Shown here one piece after another: positions 16,328 through 25,405 of a stretch of DNA of 64,000 bases (position 1 is the first letter of the stretch; each line of letters starts with the position of its first letter). The position numbers were made by a program, and so were the translations under genes. Below the pieces are notes generated by a model. It was not told the DNA's origin. It did not search any database and saw nothing but the letters and a program-made list of their open reading frames with translations. The DNA comes from Parabacteroides chinchillae (GTDB lineage: Bacteria > Bacteroidota > Bacteroidia > Bacteroidales > Tannerellaceae): the NCBI RefSeq assembly GCF_900108035.1, contig NZ_FNVS01000007.1, forward strand, positions 124,001-188,000. The letters are read 5' to 3'.

Positions 16328-18723
16328 TCCTGTCTCTCTTTCCGCATCAGTTCCGCATAGGATATCAGTTCCCTGACGGCACCGATTATTTTCACATATT
16401 CCTTATCCTCCCATTGGCCCGCGTCGGATTTGACCAGCACTCTCAGAACCGCCACCGGATAGTCCAGACGTACCGTCTCCCACAACGGCAGGTTCCTGTG
16501 GAGGATGGAAATGATTTCCCGGCTGTCCTTTTCTTTCACGGCGGCTGACAGCCTGTCGATGTCCTTACGGCTCTCACTGACAAACAGCCCCAGCATTTCC
16601 TGCCGGTTGTCCTCTCCGGCAAGCAGGAGGGAGAAGTCCGGCCTCCATTCTTTCCCATTCCCTTTTATGCCCCCCATGATGGCGGTTACCAGCCTTTCTG
16701 CAGAGAAAGGCTTATGGATACATCCGGCGAAACCTGCGGAGAGATATTCCTCTTCCCTACCGGAATGTGCCGTGACGGCTATGGCCGGAATCTCCCTCGC
16801 CTGGGGGATGTTCGAGTCCCTCAGCAATTCAAGGACCGAGAAGCCGTCCGCACCGGGCATTTGTATGTCGGTCAGCAGAAGATCATACTCCTGCCTTTTC
16901 AGGCAGTCCATCAGTTCCCGGACATCCATGCAGCAGTCACAGTGAATCCGGCTGTGGGAGAGCATCTCCCGGGTGATCTCCAGCTGGATGCGGTCGTCAT
17001 CCATGACCAGCACACGGATGCCGCCGGGCGGTTCACAGACCGGAAACACCTTCTCTTCCAGAGGGGCGGACTGTCCGGCCGAGGGCACGGGAAGGAAAAC
17101 GGAGAAGCGGCTGCCTTCACCGGGGACGCTCTTTACCTCCACACGGCCCCGCATTTCAGACACGAGCCGGGTCGTGATCGCCAGCCCCAGTCCGAACCCT
17201 GGAATGTCACGCGCGTTGTCCAGCCTTTCGAACGCCCCGAATATCAGTTCTTTCTCTTCTGCGCTTATTCCCACGCCGGTATCCCGGACAGAGATGCAAA
17301 GTTCCCCATACAGGTATTCCGCCTCAAGGCGCACCTCCCCGTGGGGCGTAAACTTCAGGGCGTTGGACAGCAGGTTGTCGGCTATTTGCCGGATATGCGA
17401 GCCGTCACAGCAGACGATGGTGTCCAGACCGGAGAAGGATACGGTGAACATTAGGTTCTTCTGCCTGGCGGCAAGCCGATAGCCGTCCGCTATTTCCTCG
17501 AACAGGACTTTCAGGCTGAAGAGCGTGTCATTGGAACGGACCCCGCCTTCATCCATCCGGTGGTATTCCATCAGCGTGTTTACCAGGCCGAGCATGTAAT
17601 CGGACGAGTGCAGGATGTTGTCCAGATAGCCGGTCCTGCGGCTGACGTCGCTTTCCGAGGGCAACAGCTCCGCGCAGCCTTTGACGGCCGCCAGCGGGGC
17701 GCGCAGGTCGTGGGCCACCGAGGCCATCAGTTCCTTGCGTGAGCGGAGCAGTTCCCGATTCCTCCTGTCGGACTGTTCAAGCTTCCTTTCGTACCGGAGA
17801 CGACGGTTCAGGTCCCGGTGGATGATGGTATACAGCATGATCGCCAGCAGGGAGACGGACAGGGCGAGGCCGGCTACCATATAGTAGGAGTTGTCACGTT
17901 CAAGGACAAAGGCCTTGTAGCGTGCGGTAAAACGCTCGTTGTTCTCCCGCTCAAATTCGGAGATCATATTGTTCATCCTCCCGTTCAGCTCCACACTGCC
18001 GGTGTACAGGCTGTCCATCTGTGCCAGTAGCCGGGCCTGCCTTTCGGCCTGTTCCAGGGCGACCCTCTCATTCAGGGAGCGGAGCATGCGTGTTGTCGTC
18101 CCGGTTGGAGGGGTGGCGGACAATGACTGCCGTTTACGTTCGGTCTCTTCCCTCTGTTGCAGGTAAGCGGATTTGTTTTCTTTTCTACGGAAGATATCCC
18201 AAATGCTTCTTTTCTTTTTGGGAGTATCTTGCTCACCGGCTCCCGGAGAAACCGTATTTTCCTTTTGCCGCGCAGCCTGTTTCCGGGCTGTCGATACAAT
18301 GGCCGGGATGCTTTCCTGCACAATGTCACCTATACCTTGCAGCTCATTGAAGGTATGCATCGCCTTGGCAAGAAGGAGTTCCTTGTTCCAAAGAAGGAGA
18401 CACAACGAATCGATATGGCTTTTCTGTAACGGGGTATGGACATATTCCTTCAGAAGCTGCAGGCTGTCACAAACCCCACGGCGTTTGCGGCTGTATTCCC
18501 TCAGGTCGTCATCATCCCATGTGACAGCAATCTCAGCGTGGGTGGAGAGATCCAATAGACCGATGTAGCTCTTTTCGGCCAGACGATGTATCGTTACCAG
18601 TTTCTTCTCCTCCTTGCGTAGCATGTGTCTTAACATTTGCTCCTGACGGAACTGATAAACAATGAAGACTAATAGTAAGATTAAAATTGTATAGCCGAAA
18701 AATATTTTTAATTTTAACCACAT
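16324..18723 (-). CDS. RteA-like hybrid sensor histidine kinase
   Basis: A 799-residue inner-membrane hybrid kinase. A membrane segment lies at residues 3-22 and a second at about 275-297 (YYMVAGLALSVSLLAIMLY), enclosing a roughly 250-residue periplasmic, partly coiled-coil sensor. Then follow HisKA with H in ASVAHDLRAPLAAVKG, HATPase with N in ADNLLSNALKFTPHGEV, DTGVGIS and FGLGLAI, a receiver with Asp in LLLTDIQMPGADG at about 610, and a degenerate HPt-like tail with His in ISILHRNLPLWETV. It should phosphorelay to the overlapping RteB-like regulator. High G+C sets the pair apart from both flanks. The signal is unknown; in CTnDOT the homologue lies downstream of tetQ, absent here. Confidence 0.88.
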   Translation of the reverse strand: MWLKLKIFFGYTILILLLVFIVYQFRQEQMLRHMLRKEEKKLVTIHRLAEKSYIGLLDLSTHAEIAVTWDDDDLREYSRKRRGVCDSLQLLKEYVHTPLQKSHIDSLCLLLWNKELLLAKAMHTFNELQGIGDIVQESIPAIVSTARKQAARQKENTVSPGAGEQDTPKKKRSIWDIFRRKENKSAYLQQREETERKRQSLSATPPTGTTTRMLRSLNERVALEQAERQARLLAQMDSLYTGSVELNGRMNNMISEFERENNERFTARYKAFVLERDNSYYMVAGLALSVSLLAIMLYTIIHRDLNRRLRYERKLEQSDRRNRELLRSRKELMASVAHDLRAPLAAVKGCAELLPSESDVSRRTGYLDNILHSSDYMLGLVNTLMEYHRMDEGGVRSNDTLFSLKVLFEEIADGYRLAARQKNLMFTVSFSGLDTIVCCDGSHIRQIADNLLSNALKFTPHGEVRLEAEYLYGELCISVRDTGVGISAEEKELIFGAFERLDNARDIPGFGLGLAITTRLVSEMRGRVEVKSVPGEGSRFSVFLPVPSAGQSAPLEEKVFPVCEPPGGIRVLVMDDDRIQLEITREMLSHSRIHCDCCMDVRELMDCLKRQEYDLLLTDIQMPGADGFSVLELLRDSNIPQAREIPAIAVTAHSGREEEYLSAGFAGCIHKPFSAERLVTAIMGGIKGNGKEWRPDFSLLLAGEDNRQEMLGLFVSESRKDIDRLSAAVKEKDSREIISILHRNLPLWETVRLDYPVAVLRVLVKSDAGQWEDKEYVKIIGAVRELISYAELMRKERQE

Positions 18724-18926
18724 AGTAATATCAACTGTAAAATTTTATATAATATCCATGCCTAATAGAGTATAAAATTTGGAAAGTCACAATACAACCT
18801 GATTAGTGTGTAATGGAACTTTCATATTAAATCATCTTTTATATTAATGATGCATTAGCCGAAAAAATGGATTCTACGTTTTGAAGAATAAAATGGAAAA
18901 GCTACTGAATGTAGTATTGTCTTCTG

Positions 18927-19898
18927 TCAATTAGAAAACAATGATGGTAAAGCATTGTACAAATATTCTGCAATAGCTCGAAACTCATGCTGAGCCCCTT
19001 CTTGTTCATGAAAAGTCAGATGATTTACATCAAACACATCCGTAAATTTGGCCATGGCTTGTACTTGCGTCCATATCCTGTCGTAAGCTACATCATCTGT
19101 CCCGCTGCATGCCCAAATGTAGAAATTATTTTCCAATGATGATGAAGAACGAACGATATTGGCCAGATGAGCCGCTGTTTCATCGGGATAATTCATTCCG
19201 GCAAAACGTCCCAATGACCATCCGTCGGAACTGATCGGCAGGAAATACTTGAAATAGTCCAGTGTATATTCCAGTGCATACCAGGTGGTTACTGCTCCCA
19301 TAGAAAAACCTCCGATGGCCCGATGATTCCTGGAAGCCTGCAGCCCCTCTAAGTCCGTTTGCAGAGTGTATGTACGGTAACGGCTCTCTACCAATGGAAT
19401 CAGGTCGTTGACCAGTTCTTGAGGAAGAGCCTTGCAATAGGGGTCAGCATCAGGATAGTAATCGACAGGAGTGCCATATACATAACTTGTGGATACCACG
19501 ATAACCGGAGACATGTCTCCCTTTTCGATCAGGTGGTCAAGCAAGTTCCGCATCATGCCGTTCTCGTTCTGAAAGAAGGAGGCAGCTGTTTCTCCATGCC
19601 CATGTACGAAATAGAACACATCATAGCATTCATCGGATGATTCCTTATACCCATACGGCAGGTAGACATAGGCCGTATTTGAGCGCATTTCACCGTTCCC
19701 ATCCACATAGTTGCGGGTGTCATAGTCAATTTGCACCACGCTTCCTTGGGAAGCGGTTTCCTCCAGATATTCGGCTGGAACAGGTACGGTCTTGTTCAAG
19801 AGCGAGGGATAGCCGGAGGAAGTCTCAGCTTCGGTTACCTCCTCGTTGCCATTGCAAGCTGTCAGACACAGACAAAGCAAGAAGGTTTTAATAGTCAT
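18927..19898 (-). CDS. Exported CE1-type esterase lipoprotein
   Basis: About 323 residues from MTIKTFLLCLCLTACNGNEE: a short signal peptide with lipobox LTAC, so it is probably a lipoprotein facing the periplasm or surface. The rest is an alpha/beta hydrolase of the feruloyl/acetyl-xylan esterase (CE1, esterase D-like) type: oxyanion region YFVHGHGETAASFF, nucleophile elbow GGFSMGAVTTWY, late catalytic His in GAQHEFRAIAEYL and a probable acid in the CSGTDDVAYD region. It is the last gene of the 28.7-18.9 kb cluster, 90 bp after the barrel protein. Substrate could be an acylated polysaccharide or a siderophore-like ester. I prefer the internal start at 19898. Confidence 0.82.
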   Translation of the reverse strand: MTIKTFLLCLCLTACNGNEEVTEAETSSGYPSLLNKTVPVPAEYLEETASQGSVVQIDYDTRNYVDGNGEMRSNTAYVYLPYGYKESSDECYDVFYFVHGHGETAASFFQNENGMMRNLLDHLIEKGDMSPVIVVSTSYVYGTPVDYYPDADPYCKALPQELVNDLIPLVESRYRTYTLQTDLEGLQASRNHRAIGGFSMGAVTTWYALEYTLDYFKYFLPISSDGWSLGRFAGMNYPDETAAHLANIVRSSSSLENNFYIWACSGTDDVAYDRIWTQVQAMAKFTDVFDVNHLTFHEQEGAQHEFRAIAEYLYNALPSLFSN

Positions 19899-19986
19899 AG
19901 AAAATGTACACATAGTAAATTGTTTATAAGTTGCTTAAATATTATTCTTTGATTGTATATTATACCACGTTTGCTGGATCATTATA

Positions 19987-22752
19987 CTAACGTATCGTGT
20001 AGGTAAGACTGAGCATCATATATGGTTCCAGCACATTGCTTGATATATAATCACAGTAGTTGCTTTCCAGCCGATGTGTAAAATTCCGGTTCTGTTTGAG
20101 TACATCAAAAGCTTCCAGTTTGATTTCTGCAGCATTGTTTTTCAGGAATTTCTTACCTAAAGACAGATTCCATAGACAATAATCTTCCGTACCCGTATCC
20201 AGACCTGTGTAACCTACATAGTTAAACGTACTGCGCAAAGTAAGCCCCCAAAAGAACATACAACCCAGTTTGACAGAAGCGGTATGAGTGATGTAATCGT
20301 TGCTTGTAGCTTCATCAGATGAACTGAATATATTGTTGATGGCAGCAGAGTAAGAGGTTGTAAAATCTATATTCTTATTGATATTGCTTCCGATAATTAT
20401 TTTAGGTATTAAGTTCAGTTCACGTGTGTCGCTTGTCACCCCATTAAAGACAGTGGGGGTATTGGTGTAATTGGCAGCTACGCTGACATTGATATTGCTG
20501 CGGATCAAATCAAGAGGAAATCCGTAAGTCAACATGGATTGCAGTGAATAGTAGCCATTCAAGTTTATCGGTCGGGTAAACTGTGCCCCCTTGTTGAGTG
20601 TAACAGAAGGCATCAACTCTATATTCTCATTGGCTACAAACGTGCTGTCTCCAATGTACTTCTGCTTATAGGTGGCTCCCAGCATGGCGATAAAAGTATG
20701 TCCGGACTTTGTCGTATGTATATAGCGAAGATTGGCTATATGCGATAATTCCTGATCCAGATAAGGGTTCCCGGCAAACAGAAACAGGGGATTTGAATTG
20801 TTGACCACAGATTGCAAATCCGTTATGGACGGCGAAGATGTGATGCTACGGTAACGGAACTGCAACGAATTGGTTTGGTCTAAGACATAGTGGAACATCA
20901 GTGAGGGAAGGACTGAAAAGTAACTGCGGGAGTGCTGCTCGGATTGAGGATAGGTTAAATCTCCCTTCAAGTTTGCCCATTGGGTTTCCAGTCTCAACAT
21001 GGCATTCCATCTGTCGCTCTGATAACGAATACCTACATTCCCGGATTGGGTCAGATAATCCGACCGATATATGCTGGAAAGATTTTCATCCAGTTGCTCG
21101 TAGGATTCCTCGTCCGGTCGTGACACAAAAGTCTTTTGTCCGTTCTCCGAATCAGAATAATTGAGCTTATATCCCAATTGCAACTGAAACTCATCGGATA
21201 TTTTTTCCGTAAAAGTCAGGTTGGAACGGAAACTGTATTGTTTTTTGATGTTATTCTTCAATTGGCTATGTTCTTCAGGAATGTTCTGTTCCAAAGAACT
21301 GTACAATAAGTCTGTAAAATCTGAACGGTTACTGCCATCCGTATTGCTCATGCGTCCGCTCAGCATCCATGATAATGTTCGTCCCGGTTTTGTGAAACGA
21401 TGACGGAACAGCAGATCCGCACCAATATTATAGGCTTTGTTTTCTCCAACTGCCGTGGTACTTGTTTCATTGCTCAAGGCCCCGTCGGTTTTGTTTGTCC
21501 CTTGCAATGAATTGTTGCTGTCCATATTTTGAAAGCTCAAAGATGGGCGAAAAAGCAACGAACTCCGTTCGTTTATCTGGTAATCCAGCTTGAAATTGAA
21601 CCGATGATTCCAGTTGGTCAGGTAATTCTCTTTATATTCTTCATAAGACATTCCAGCCAATGCTGCATCCAAATAATTACGGTTTGTTTGTTGAAGAGTC
21701 TGATTGTCTGATTTATTGAAAAAATAGCTCGAAGTTATTTTTAACTTTTTCCCCCATTGGTCTACATAATTCATTCCCAGCCCATTGGTGGATGTAAGTC
21801 CGTCCATGCTGCCAATCATGAAGTCTGCTACGGAACTTCCACTTTGGTAACCTTTTTTCCCGCCTCCATTCCGGAATCCTTTTCTTTTGTTTCCAGAATT
21901 TGAAGATAGGATTCCTGTCAAATCTTCTTGTGAAAAATTCTGCTGATTTACATTGTTGGACATGCCTAATACTGATATACGTTGATTTTCATTAAAGAAA
22001 TTCAGATTCCCATTTACCTTATAACGTTCATCAGTACCATATCCCGCAGTCATCTCTCCAAAAGTTCCTTGTCGGAATCCCGTTTTCGTGACGATATTTA
22101 TAGTTTTAACTTCTTCGCCATCGTCAAATCCAGTGAACTCAGACTGGTCACTTTTCTTGTCAAAAATTTCGATACTGGCAATAATGTCCGAAGGCAGGTT
22201 CTTGACAGCCAGACTGACATCCCCTTCAAAGAATTCCTTGCCATCCACTAAAATCTTTTCCACTTGCTCTCCCTGAGCCTGAACAGTACCGCCCTCGACA
22301 ACAACACCGGGCATCTTTGCCAGCAAATCCTCAGCCGAGCTTCCCTGCATTACCTTGAACGCCTCCGCATTGTACATGAGACTGTCACCACGTTGTTCGG
22401 CTCGGGTAGCACGTCCCGTAACTGCAACTTCTCCCAGCAACTGTGAGTTTTCCTGCATATATACATTGATTTTGTTGGAAGTATTTGCTATTTTAACAGT
22501 TTCCATAAAAGCTTTATAGCCTACATAAGAAATATTCAGGACATAAGTACCTGATTTAAGCTTATTGAAATAGAATTGCCCGCTCAAATCGGTAGTTGTA
22601 AATAAGGCACTCCCATTTTCCGGAACCAATTTGACTGTTGCAGAAATTAAGACCTCATCCGAAGCCTTGTCTTTTACGACACCACTTAGGCTTTGAGCCG
22701 AAACGGACAGTGACAGGCATAGACATGCCACAAGTAAAAGTATTCTTACCAT
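19987..22752 (-). CDS. Outer-membrane beta-barrel protein with carboxypeptidase-like N-domain
   Basis: From the internal start at 22752 (MVRILLLVACLCLSLSVSAQ, a clear signal peptide) it has 921 residues; the longer frame from 22950 adds an unlikely 66-residue leader. Residues about 22-100 form a carboxypeptidase-regulatory-like domain (SLSGVVKDKASDEVLISATV), then a plug-like domain (QGEQVEKILVDGKEFFEGD) and a long beta-strand-rich barrel ending PYMMLSLTYTIR. This is the OMP_b-brl_3/TonB-receptor-like family common in Bacteroidetes. I see no evident TonB box and no SusD partner, so it is not a standard Sus pair. It probably imports or exports a ligand related to the two neighbouring hydrolases. 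Confidence 0.85.
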   Translation of the reverse strand: MVRILLLVACLCLSLSVSAQSLSGVVKDKASDEVLISATVKLVPENGSALFTTTDLSGQFYFNKLKSGTYVLNISYVGYKAFMETVKIANTSNKINVYMQENSQLLGEVAVTGRATRAEQRGDSLMYNAEAFKVMQGSSAEDLLAKMPGVVVEGGTVQAQGEQVEKILVDGKEFFEGDVSLAVKNLPSDIIASIEIFDKKSDQSEFTGFDDGEEVKTINIVTKTGFRQGTFGEMTAGYGTDERYKVNGNLNFFNENQRISVLGMSNNVNQQNFSQEDLTGILSSNSGNKRKGFRNGGGKKGYQSGSSVADFMIGSMDGLTSTNGLGMNYVDQWGKKLKITSSYFFNKSDNQTLQQTNRNYLDAALAGMSYEEYKENYLTNWNHRFNFKLDYQINERSSLLFRPSLSFQNMDSNNSLQGTNKTDGALSNETSTTAVGENKAYNIGADLLFRHRFTKPGRTLSWMLSGRMSNTDGSNRSDFTDLLYSSLEQNIPEEHSQLKNNIKKQYSFRSNLTFTEKISDEFQLQLGYKLNYSDSENGQKTFVSRPDEESYEQLDENLSSIYRSDYLTQSGNVGIRYQSDRWNAMLRLETQWANLKGDLTYPQSEQHSRSYFSVLPSLMFHYVLDQTNSLQFRYRSITSSPSITDLQSVVNNSNPLFLFAGNPYLDQELSHIANLRYIHTTKSGHTFIAMLGATYKQKYIGDSTFVANENIELMPSVTLNKGAQFTRPINLNGYYSLQSMLTYGFPLDLIRSNINVSVAANYTNTPTVFNGVTSDTRELNLIPKIIIGSNINKNIDFTTSYSAAINNIFSSSDEATSNDYITHTASVKLGCMFFWGLTLRSTFNYVGYTGLDTGTEDYCLWNLSLGKKFLKNNAAEIKLEAFDVLKQNRNFTHRLESNYCDYISSNVLEPYMMLSLTYTIR

Positions 22753-22883
22753 AAAAACAGCTTTGATTAAAAGAAGAAATTGATCATTCACCTCCAAAGG
22801 AAGCCGGAATCTTATTTTTTCAATAAAAGCGGCTACCGATGACTCTTTTATCGCAAAGAACATTGGGGGATTATATATACCGG

Positions 22884-23612
22884 CTATTCGCTTGAGCGTA
22901 TATGATTGAAAATCCAATTGAGACGTTTGTCCGTATAGCTCTCTGTACAAGTCTTAATATGTGACCAGCCGTTTTCCACGTCAAGTATAGTTTCCCTATT
23001 CAGCTCCTTTAACCGTTCCATAAAAGAAGTGACTGGAGCAATGTCCATTAGGTTATCGCCAGTCCCCATCACCGTGTAGACCGGAGTATTGGCGAGCAGA
23101 GCAGCATCTACCGTGTCCGGATTTCCGGCTACCGGCATAACGGCGGCAAACAAGTAAGGATAGGCAGATGCCATTTTCCAAACCCCTGTTCCTCCCATAG
23201 AACCGCCCATTAGATAGATACGGTCTGGATCCACTTTTCCCTTGTTCATGTATTCATCAACAAGATTTTTTATAATCTCATTTGTCTGGACTCCCCACGT
23301 AAGGGAGTCCGGACATTGAGGTACAATCATAAAGGCATTAATACGGTTTCTGCAAAGGTAATCGGCAATCGTATAGATTGCATCTTCATTCATTTGTCTG
23401 ACATTATCACTTCCACGCTTTAGTCCGCCATGCAAATAGATTACCAATATCGGTTTCTGTTGTGTGCCACCGGCTGTTATCACCGTTTCCCTGTAAGGAA
23501 GTGTGATGTTATTATATGACCATACATTGAAACTGAAGTCTGAATCTGTATATCTGCATGGTGTAGCTGATGCCCAAATGCTCATGTACAAAAGAATAGT
23601 TATGATTATCAT
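22884..23612 (-). CDS. Exported alpha/beta hydrolase
   Basis: About 242 residues from MIIITILLYMSIWASATPCR, with a signal peptide. The fold is a prolyl-oligopeptidase or dienelactone-hydrolase-like alpha/beta hydrolase: ILVIYLHGGLKRGSDN gives the oxyanion turn, YLMGGSMGGTGVWKMA the nucleophile Ser, MGTGDNLMDI the acid region and NGWSHIKTCTES the His. It resembles esterase D/XynZ-type peptidase-esterases. The longer frame from 23657 overlaps the upstream gene and adds a charged leader before the signal peptide, so 23612 is preferred. It is followed 131 bp later by the outer-membrane barrel gene, suggesting that it acts on the barrel's ligand in the periplasm. Confidence 0.8.
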   Translation of the reverse strand: MIIITILLYMSIWASATPCRYTDSDFSFNVWSYNNITLPYRETVITAGGTQQKPILVIYLHGGLKRGSDNVRQMNEDAIYTIADYLCRNRINAFMIVPQCPDSLTWGVQTNEIIKNLVDEYMNKGKVDPDRIYLMGGSMGGTGVWKMASAYPYLFAAVMPVAGNPDTVDAALLANTPVYTVMGTGDNLMDIAPVTSFMERLKELNRETILDVENGWSHIKTCTESYTDKRLNWIFNHIRSSE

Positions 23613-23637
23613 GCGCTGCCGCTGTATTCGCAGTAAA

Positions 23638-23985
23638 TCATTCTTTCGACTGACCACGCTTTCCTTTCTTCATGTCAGCGATTGACTGTTCTATCATCTG
23701 CTTGTAGACCGTTTGCTGTTCGGCTGTCAGCAGAAGGCAGATGTCCGCCGTCAGTTTTTCGAGGGCTTCCCTGCGCTTTTCACGGGGATATTTCTGCTTG
23801 TTGAAATCCGCATACAATTCACGGATTTTCGTTTTCTGCTCATCGCTCAGGGTCAGCTTTTCATCCATTTCCTTGATGCGCTGTTCAGTCCGCTGTTGCG
23901 TAGTGAGCTTGGTTTTACTTTCCTGTGCAGACACCTGCAAGGTGGTAGCGATGGCAATGGCCATCATTAAAAACATTCTTTTCAT
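23638..23985 (-). CDS. Spy/LTxxQ-like periplasmic protein
   Basis: A 115-residue protein with a signal peptide (MKRMFLMMAIAIATTLQVSA) and a helical, highly charged mature part. It contains LTTQQRTEQRIKEMDEKLTL and LLLTAEQQTVYKQMIEQ: two LTxxQ-like repeats, the hallmark of the Spy/CpxP/heavy-metal-sensor family. These small helical proteins chaperone or sense misfolded envelope proteins or metals in the periplasm. It is one of two in the cluster (the other at 26840). The pairing with ECF sigma and anti-sigma genes suggests envelope-stress sensing. Mature sequence ends KKGKRGQSKE, strongly basic. Confidence 0.72.
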   Translation of the reverse strand: MKRMFLMMAIAIATTLQVSAQESKTKLTTQQRTEQRIKEMDEKLTLSDEQKTKIRELYADFNKQKYPREKRREALEKLTADICLLLTAEQQTVYKQMIEQSIADMKKGKRGQSKE

Positions 23986-24032
23986 ACTAAATTTCTATTA
24001 TGAGTTGATAAAAAGTAGATAATAATCTCTGT

Positions 24033-25388
24033 CTATTTGGATTGGGGAGTATCTGTTCTGACAACCCGGAACCCCACATTGGCATAGCCTTTGTTTCCGG
24101 ATCGCACATCGTCCGATTTCTCGCTGCGGCAGTCGTCACGTTTGGCATCCCAACTGCCCCCTTTTACAAGATACTGTCCGTCGACGTCCGTTGAAGTGGT
24201 CCACTCCCAGCAGTTGCCCCAAAAGTCAATCCCTCCGCAGGCACCGGTAGATTGCTTGTAGGCATCTACGGCAGTCAGCCCCGACTCCACATGATTGGCA
24301 TTCATGGCTACATCTTTAGGCATGTGTCCGGCACCCAAGATCCATTCTTCTTCACTGGGCAATCGATAGATATGCTTGCTATCCTGAGCCGTCAGCCATT
24401 GGCAGTAGGCTTGGGCATCCTGGAGGGAAATGTTCACTACCGGATAATTGTCCTGCCCTGATTTGTAAGTGAAACCGGGTTTAAAGGCAGCATACTCGGC
24501 ATTGGTGACGGGAGCATACCCGATATAAGCCGTTGCATCAGAAGCCCCACGCAACACCATCCACGCATCCTTCGGATTATCGTCCCTTCGGGGGTCGATG
24601 AAACGGAGGAACTGTTGCCGGATTCGTGTTTCACGGTTCTCCACCATCTCATCAACGATACCCTGCATGTGTTCCACAATACTGTAAGTACGGGCTTCGC
24701 GTTCCAGTTCGCGCAGCTTGTTCTTCTTTCTGGCCACTACTTTGTCGTAGCGTACCCCCATCTGGTCGAGTAACGCCTGTCTGTTGGCTTCCGTCGGATT
24801 CTTCCGGTATAGGACAAAGAGCTTATGTGTCTTGGAATCCATTTTAGGCCGCCCTTTTTCCACCAGCGGTGCACCGGGCTTGTCAAACTCCAGTTCACTT
24901 TCCACCAAATCATCAGGACTGATGAACTCACCCAACTCTACTTTCTGATGTACTCCGAAATAGTGTGCCACCAGACCGTCCTTGTAAATGGAGAACCTGT
25001 ATCCTCCATACAGATTGCAGGGGAGGGTGGAAATGTAGTAGTCCTTTCCGGGGATGAACCCGGACTTCTCACTGGAGATGTAGGTAATGATGGTGCTGGT
25101 ATGCGCCATATCACCGACTACGGTTTTCCCAAAAGCATCCTGGCGGGTGATTGCCGTACCAGCCAGCGGAAGACCGTCCACACTTTCCACTTCTATCTTC
25201 ACCACACCTGCCATCGGAAGGTTAAATCGGATGCCACAACGCTGTTCGGCACTCCCTTCATACCCGTCTTCCTGGTCGGTCTGATGAATCGATACTGTTA
25301 TTTTTGAGTCGCTGTCATCCTTCTGTGCGGACACAGCAGTGGCCGTCACAATGGCAACAGCCATTGCTAAAAATATTTTTTTCATCAT
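24033..25388 (-). CDS. SUMF1-domain protein with fimbrillin-like N-domain, copy 2
   Basis: A 451-residue exported protein (signal peptide MKKIFLAMAVAIVTATAVSA). Residues about 30-160 resemble a fimbrillin/Mfa-like beta domain (VKIEVESVDGLPLAGTA, GKDYYISTLPCNLYGGYRFS). Residues about 205-265 are a helical linker rich in K, R and E (VARKKNKLRELEREARTYS). The C-terminal 180 residues are an EgtB/PvdO/SUMF1-type C-lectin-like domain: GYAPVTNAEYAAF, YRLPSEEEWILGAG, GNCWEWT and VKGGSWDAKRDDCRSEKSDD, then GFRVVRT. The canonical FGE active-site Cys pair is not present, so formylglycine formation is doubtful. It is a close paralogue of the next upstream gene. Confidence 0.85.
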   Translation of the reverse strand: MMKKIFLAMAVAIVTATAVSAQKDDSDSKITVSIHQTDQEDGYEGSAEQRCGIRFNLPMAGVVKIEVESVDGLPLAGTAITRQDAFGKTVVGDMAHTSTIITYISSEKSGFIPGKDYYISTLPCNLYGGYRFSIYKDGLVAHYFGVHQKVELGEFISPDDLVESELEFDKPGAPLVEKGRPKMDSKTHKLFVLYRKNPTEANRQALLDQMGVRYDKVVARKKNKLRELEREARTYSIVEHMQGIVDEMVENRETRIRQQFLRFIDPRRDDNPKDAWMVLRGASDATAYIGYAPVTNAEYAAFKPGFTYKSGQDNYPVVNISLQDAQAYCQWLTAQDSKHIYRLPSEEEWILGAGHMPKDVAMNANHVESGLTAVDAYKQSTGACGGIDFWGNCWEWTTSTDVDGQYLVKGGSWDAKRDDCRSEKSDDVRSGNKGYANVGFRVVRTDTPQSK

Positions 25389-25405
25389 GTAATGTGATTA
25401 GATAA

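Noticed and set aside
16505-17482. Several long plus-strand frames opposite the RteA-like kinase
   Set aside because: High G+C makes long antisense frames expected; the kinase frame carries all conserved motifs.
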